A stretch of DNA of 7,401 nucleotides from Campylobacteraceae bacterium (GTDB taxonomy: Bacteria > Campylobacterota > Campylobacteria > Campylobacterales > Sulfurovaceae): NCBI GenBank assembly GCA_026986355.1, contig JALSOO010000222.1:1-7401 (forward strand). Direction: 5' to 3'. Both the position numbers and the translations under genes were made by a program. Below the pieces are notes generated by a model. That model saw nothing but the letters and a program-made list of their open reading frames with translations, searched no databases and was not told the origin of the DNA. Shown here one piece after another: positions 5,775 to 7,401 of this stretch (its first letter is position 1; each line of letters opens with the position of its first letter).

Positions 5775-6980
5775 CTATCTTTTTGGTAGATGTTTAAAAC
5801 AGTTTAGACATCTACTACTCTCTTTTTTGATAATAATCTTTCTTTTTGTCTCTGCAAATTGTGGTCTGTAGTGTTTGACCAATTTTCTTAACTTTTTATA
5901 GTTATTTCCTTTTAATTTAACTTGTTTAGATACTTTTTTTCTCTTGACATATCTAGCAGGATTGATTGCTCTACCATTTTTATAGAGTCCAAAATGTAGG
6001 TGTGGGCCAGTACTTCTACCTGATGTACCTACATAACCGATAACTCTACCTTGATGGACATAAGAGCCGACATGTAGACCTTTTGCAAAACGACTCATAT
6101 GTGCATATAGTGTTACTACACCATTTTTATGTCGTATCTTGATAACTCTACCATATCCACCTTTCCAGCCTCTATAGATAATAGTTCCTGATGATGATGC
6201 TATAATTTTACTTCCATATCTAGCTGCATAGTCTATCCCTAGATGGGCTCTATAACGGTGTAGTATAGGGTGATAACGGCGTTGTGTAAATCCACTTGAT
6301 ATTCTTTTCATATTTATAATAGGACGTATAAATCCTGATTTATTATAGACAAAAGTACGATGGTACTGTTTTCCTGCTGAGTCATAATATTTATCTTTGA
6401 ATAAGAATCCATAAAATGGTTTACCTCGTACTTCGATAAGACAAGCTTCAATTTGTGGGTTTGAGTAGGCTTTATTGTGTCTATACTTTTGTGTATAGAA
6501 GATAATAATTCTATCTCCTTTTCTCATTTTATGAAAAGGTATAGCTTTGGAGTAGACAGCTTCTAACTCTTTCCCAAAATACCAACTTTTTGTTGCATAG
6601 TATAAATCCTTTTTAAATCCATACTTTTTACGAATAGAGATAGTTTTCTCTATTAGTTTATAGGGAATAGGGATATATTTAGCTACAAAACCCTTTTTTG
6701 TCCTTTTGATGTTTAACATGAGTTCATCAGAGATAGGAATATCAATTCTTTTTATGCGTTTATGCTCTTTGATAACCGTGTAGCTTTGACCTACTTTTAT
6801 CTCTTGGATAAGCTCTCTATCCTCTCTATCCATATTGTAATAAATCTTTTGAGGAATATGGTATCGTTTAAGTAGTCCTAGAAAGGTTAATTTCTTCTCC
6901 CATCTATACTCTTTGGCATTCAAAGATTGTATAGATAGAGAAAACAAAATTATGATTAAAATCGTAAGCTTTTTTGTCAT
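5775..6980 (-). CDS. Periplasmic M23 (LytM) peptidoglycan metallopeptidase, Csd3/Pgp3-like
   Basis: A 401-residue exported zinc peptidase. Signal peptide: MTKKLTILIIILFSLSIQSLNA, cleavage probably after residue 22. Residues about 25-215 form the N-terminal region that in this family precedes, and in Helicobacter Csd3 masks, the active site. The LytM domain covers about 225-345, with the metal ligands H246 and D250 (HLGID) and H329 (in HLH), and the probable catalytic histidines H294 (YAH) and H327. Length and layout match Helicobacter pylori Csd3/HdpA (about 400 residues), which cuts cross-links and trims peptidoglycan and is needed for helical cell shape; the Campylobacter counterpart is Pgp3. 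The role here is inferred from that. The protein is highly basic. Its tail after 345 is lysine-rich and ends with CLNC (391-394), an unusual CxxC close to the C-terminus. Start chosen at the ATG with an AGAAGAAG purine run upstream. It is divergent from the EamA-type gene. Confidence 0.92.
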   Translation of the reverse strand: MTKKLTILIIILFSLSIQSLNAKEYRWEKKLTFLGLLKRYHIPQKIYYNMDREDRELIQEIKVGQSYTVIKEHKRIKRIDIPISDELMLNIKRTKKGFVAKYIPIPYKLIEKTISIRKKYGFKKDLYYATKSWYFGKELEAVYSKAIPFHKMRKGDRIIIFYTQKYRHNKAYSNPQIEACLIEVRGKPFYGFLFKDKYYDSAGKQYHRTFVYNKSGFIRPIINMKRISSGFTQRRYHPILHRYRAHLGIDYAARYGSKIIASSSGTIIYRGWKGGYGRVIKIRHKNGVVTLYAHMSRFAKGLHVGSYVHQGRVIGYVGTSGRSTGPHLHFGLYKNGRAINPARYVKRKKVSKQVKLKGNNYKKLRKLVKHYRPQFAETKRKIIIKKESSRCLNCFKHLPKR

Positions 6981-7009
6981 TTATCTTCTTCTCGTAAATA
7001 ATTTTCTTT

Positions 7010-7015
7010 ATTTTA
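7010..7015 (-). promoter_or_regulatory. Candidate -10 box for the M23 peptidase gene
   Basis: TAAAAT on the minus strand, about 30 bases before the start. It is weak, with no -35 visible, and is chosen mainly by position in the 110-base divergent gap. Confidence 0.25.
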
Positions 7016-7076
7016 ACCGAAATATTCTTATTTACACGAGGTTTCTTTAACTGTTATGTTAATATTCTAAAAAAAG

Positions 7077-7083
7077 AAGGAGA
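7077..7083 (+). promoter_or_regulatory. Ribosome binding site deciding a TTG start for the EamA-type gene
   Basis: AAGGAGA is the strongest Shine-Dalgarno sequence in the window, seven bases before TTG at 7091-7093. It favours that TTG over the in-frame ATG at 7133-7135, which has only a more distant GAGGAG upstream. Confidence 0.65.
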
Positions 7084-7090
7084 TTACTCT

Positions 7091-7401
7091 TTGAAAAAAT
7101 ATCTATTGAGCATAGACCGAGGAGTGCTTTTTATGTTGTTAGCCTCCCTCTCTTTTGCTGTTATGGGGGGATTTGCCAAGACAGTTTCAGAGGTTTTACC
7201 TCCTGTAGAAGTTACATTTTTTAGAAATGTATTTGGTGTGGCTCTTGTTGGTTTTGCTATCTATAAATCTCCATTGAAACAGATAGGAGGGCGACCACTT
7301 CTTCTGCTCTTTCGTGGAGCTATGGGATTTACAGCTCTTTTAGCCTATTTTTATATTATTGCATATATACCTCTAGGAGAGGCTGTAACCTACAATAAAA
7401 C
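7091..7401 (+). CDS. EamA/DMT-family membrane transporter, 3' part outside the window
   Basis: An open frame from 7091 to the right edge gives 103 codons plus two bases. The product begins KKYLLSIDRGVLFMLLASLSFAVMGGFAK, followed by VEVTFFRNVFG, a second hydrophobic segment, then FRGAMGFTALLAYFYIIAYIPLGEAVTYNKT. This is the usual N-terminal pattern of EamA (RhaT-like drug/metabolite transporter) proteins: a first helix ending near a lysine, the FFRN motif leading into helix 2, LLFRG before helix 3, and the IPLGEA segment before helix 4. Full proteins are about 280-310 residues with ten helices, so roughly one third is visible. The substrate cannot be told; relatives export metabolites or amino acids. 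I chose the TTG start because of its strong ribosome binding site and because starting at the ATG at 7133 (residue 15) would trim the front of helix 1. The ATG remains possible. Confidence 0.85.
   Translation, partial: MKKYLLSIDRGVLFMLLASLSFAVMGGFAKTVSEVLPPVEVTFFRNVFGVALVGFAIYKSPLKQIGGRPLLLLFRGAMGFTALLAYFYIIAYIPLGEAVTYNK

Noticed and set aside
7021..7070. AATATTCT repeated 40 bases apart before the EamA-type gene
   Set aside because: Eight bases of AT-rich sequence repeated once is expected by chance and has no further symmetry.

Overview
This AT-rich 7.4 kb stretch looks like ordinary chromosome from a Campylobacterota (Epsilonproteobacteria) bacterium, probably an environmental lineage of the Sulfurimonas/Sulfurovum/Arcobacter kind. 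The evidence is the low GC, the lysine/isoleucine-rich proteins, the Der and TrpRS sequence style, a Csd3/Pgp3-like M23 peptidase, and an EAL domain with AEFVE in place of AEGVE. The genus is an inference and was not tested. I see no mobile element, CRISPR array, rRNA or tRNA.

Layout: (1) trpS, on the minus strand and cut by the left edge, lacks only its last few residues. (2) Divergent from it, a plus-strand pair encodes a small exported protein (1089-1517) that resembles YfiR/DUF4154 in its C-terminal half, followed by a membrane-bound GGDEF-EAL protein (1598-3487). (3) der, the double-GTPase ribosome assembly factor, lies on the minus strand and converges on the GGDEF-EAL gene; the stop codons overlap. 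(4) A periplasmic DUF3108 protein (5023-5763, plus) and an M23 metallopeptidase (5775-6980, minus) are convergent, with a short hairpin at the junction. (5) The first ~103 codons of an EamA/DMT-family transporter (plus) run off the right edge.

Functionally, trpS and der are housekeeping genes for translation and ribosome assembly. The 1089/1598 pair is the most interesting part. It looks like a c-di-GMP signalling module in which a small periplasmic protein could control an inner-membrane enzyme that retains every catalytic residue for both making and degrading c-di-GMP, as YfiR controls YfiN; that link is inferred from architecture and a pattern match by eye. The DUF3108 and M23 genes are both cell-envelope genes, the latter probably trimming peptidoglycan and affecting cell shape.

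There is no gene-free stretch longer than about 130 bases. The intergenic gaps hold candidate promoters with TATTAT or TATAAT -10 boxes, good AAGGA-type ribosome binding sites and a few inverted repeats. All promoter and operator calls are sequence-based guesses.
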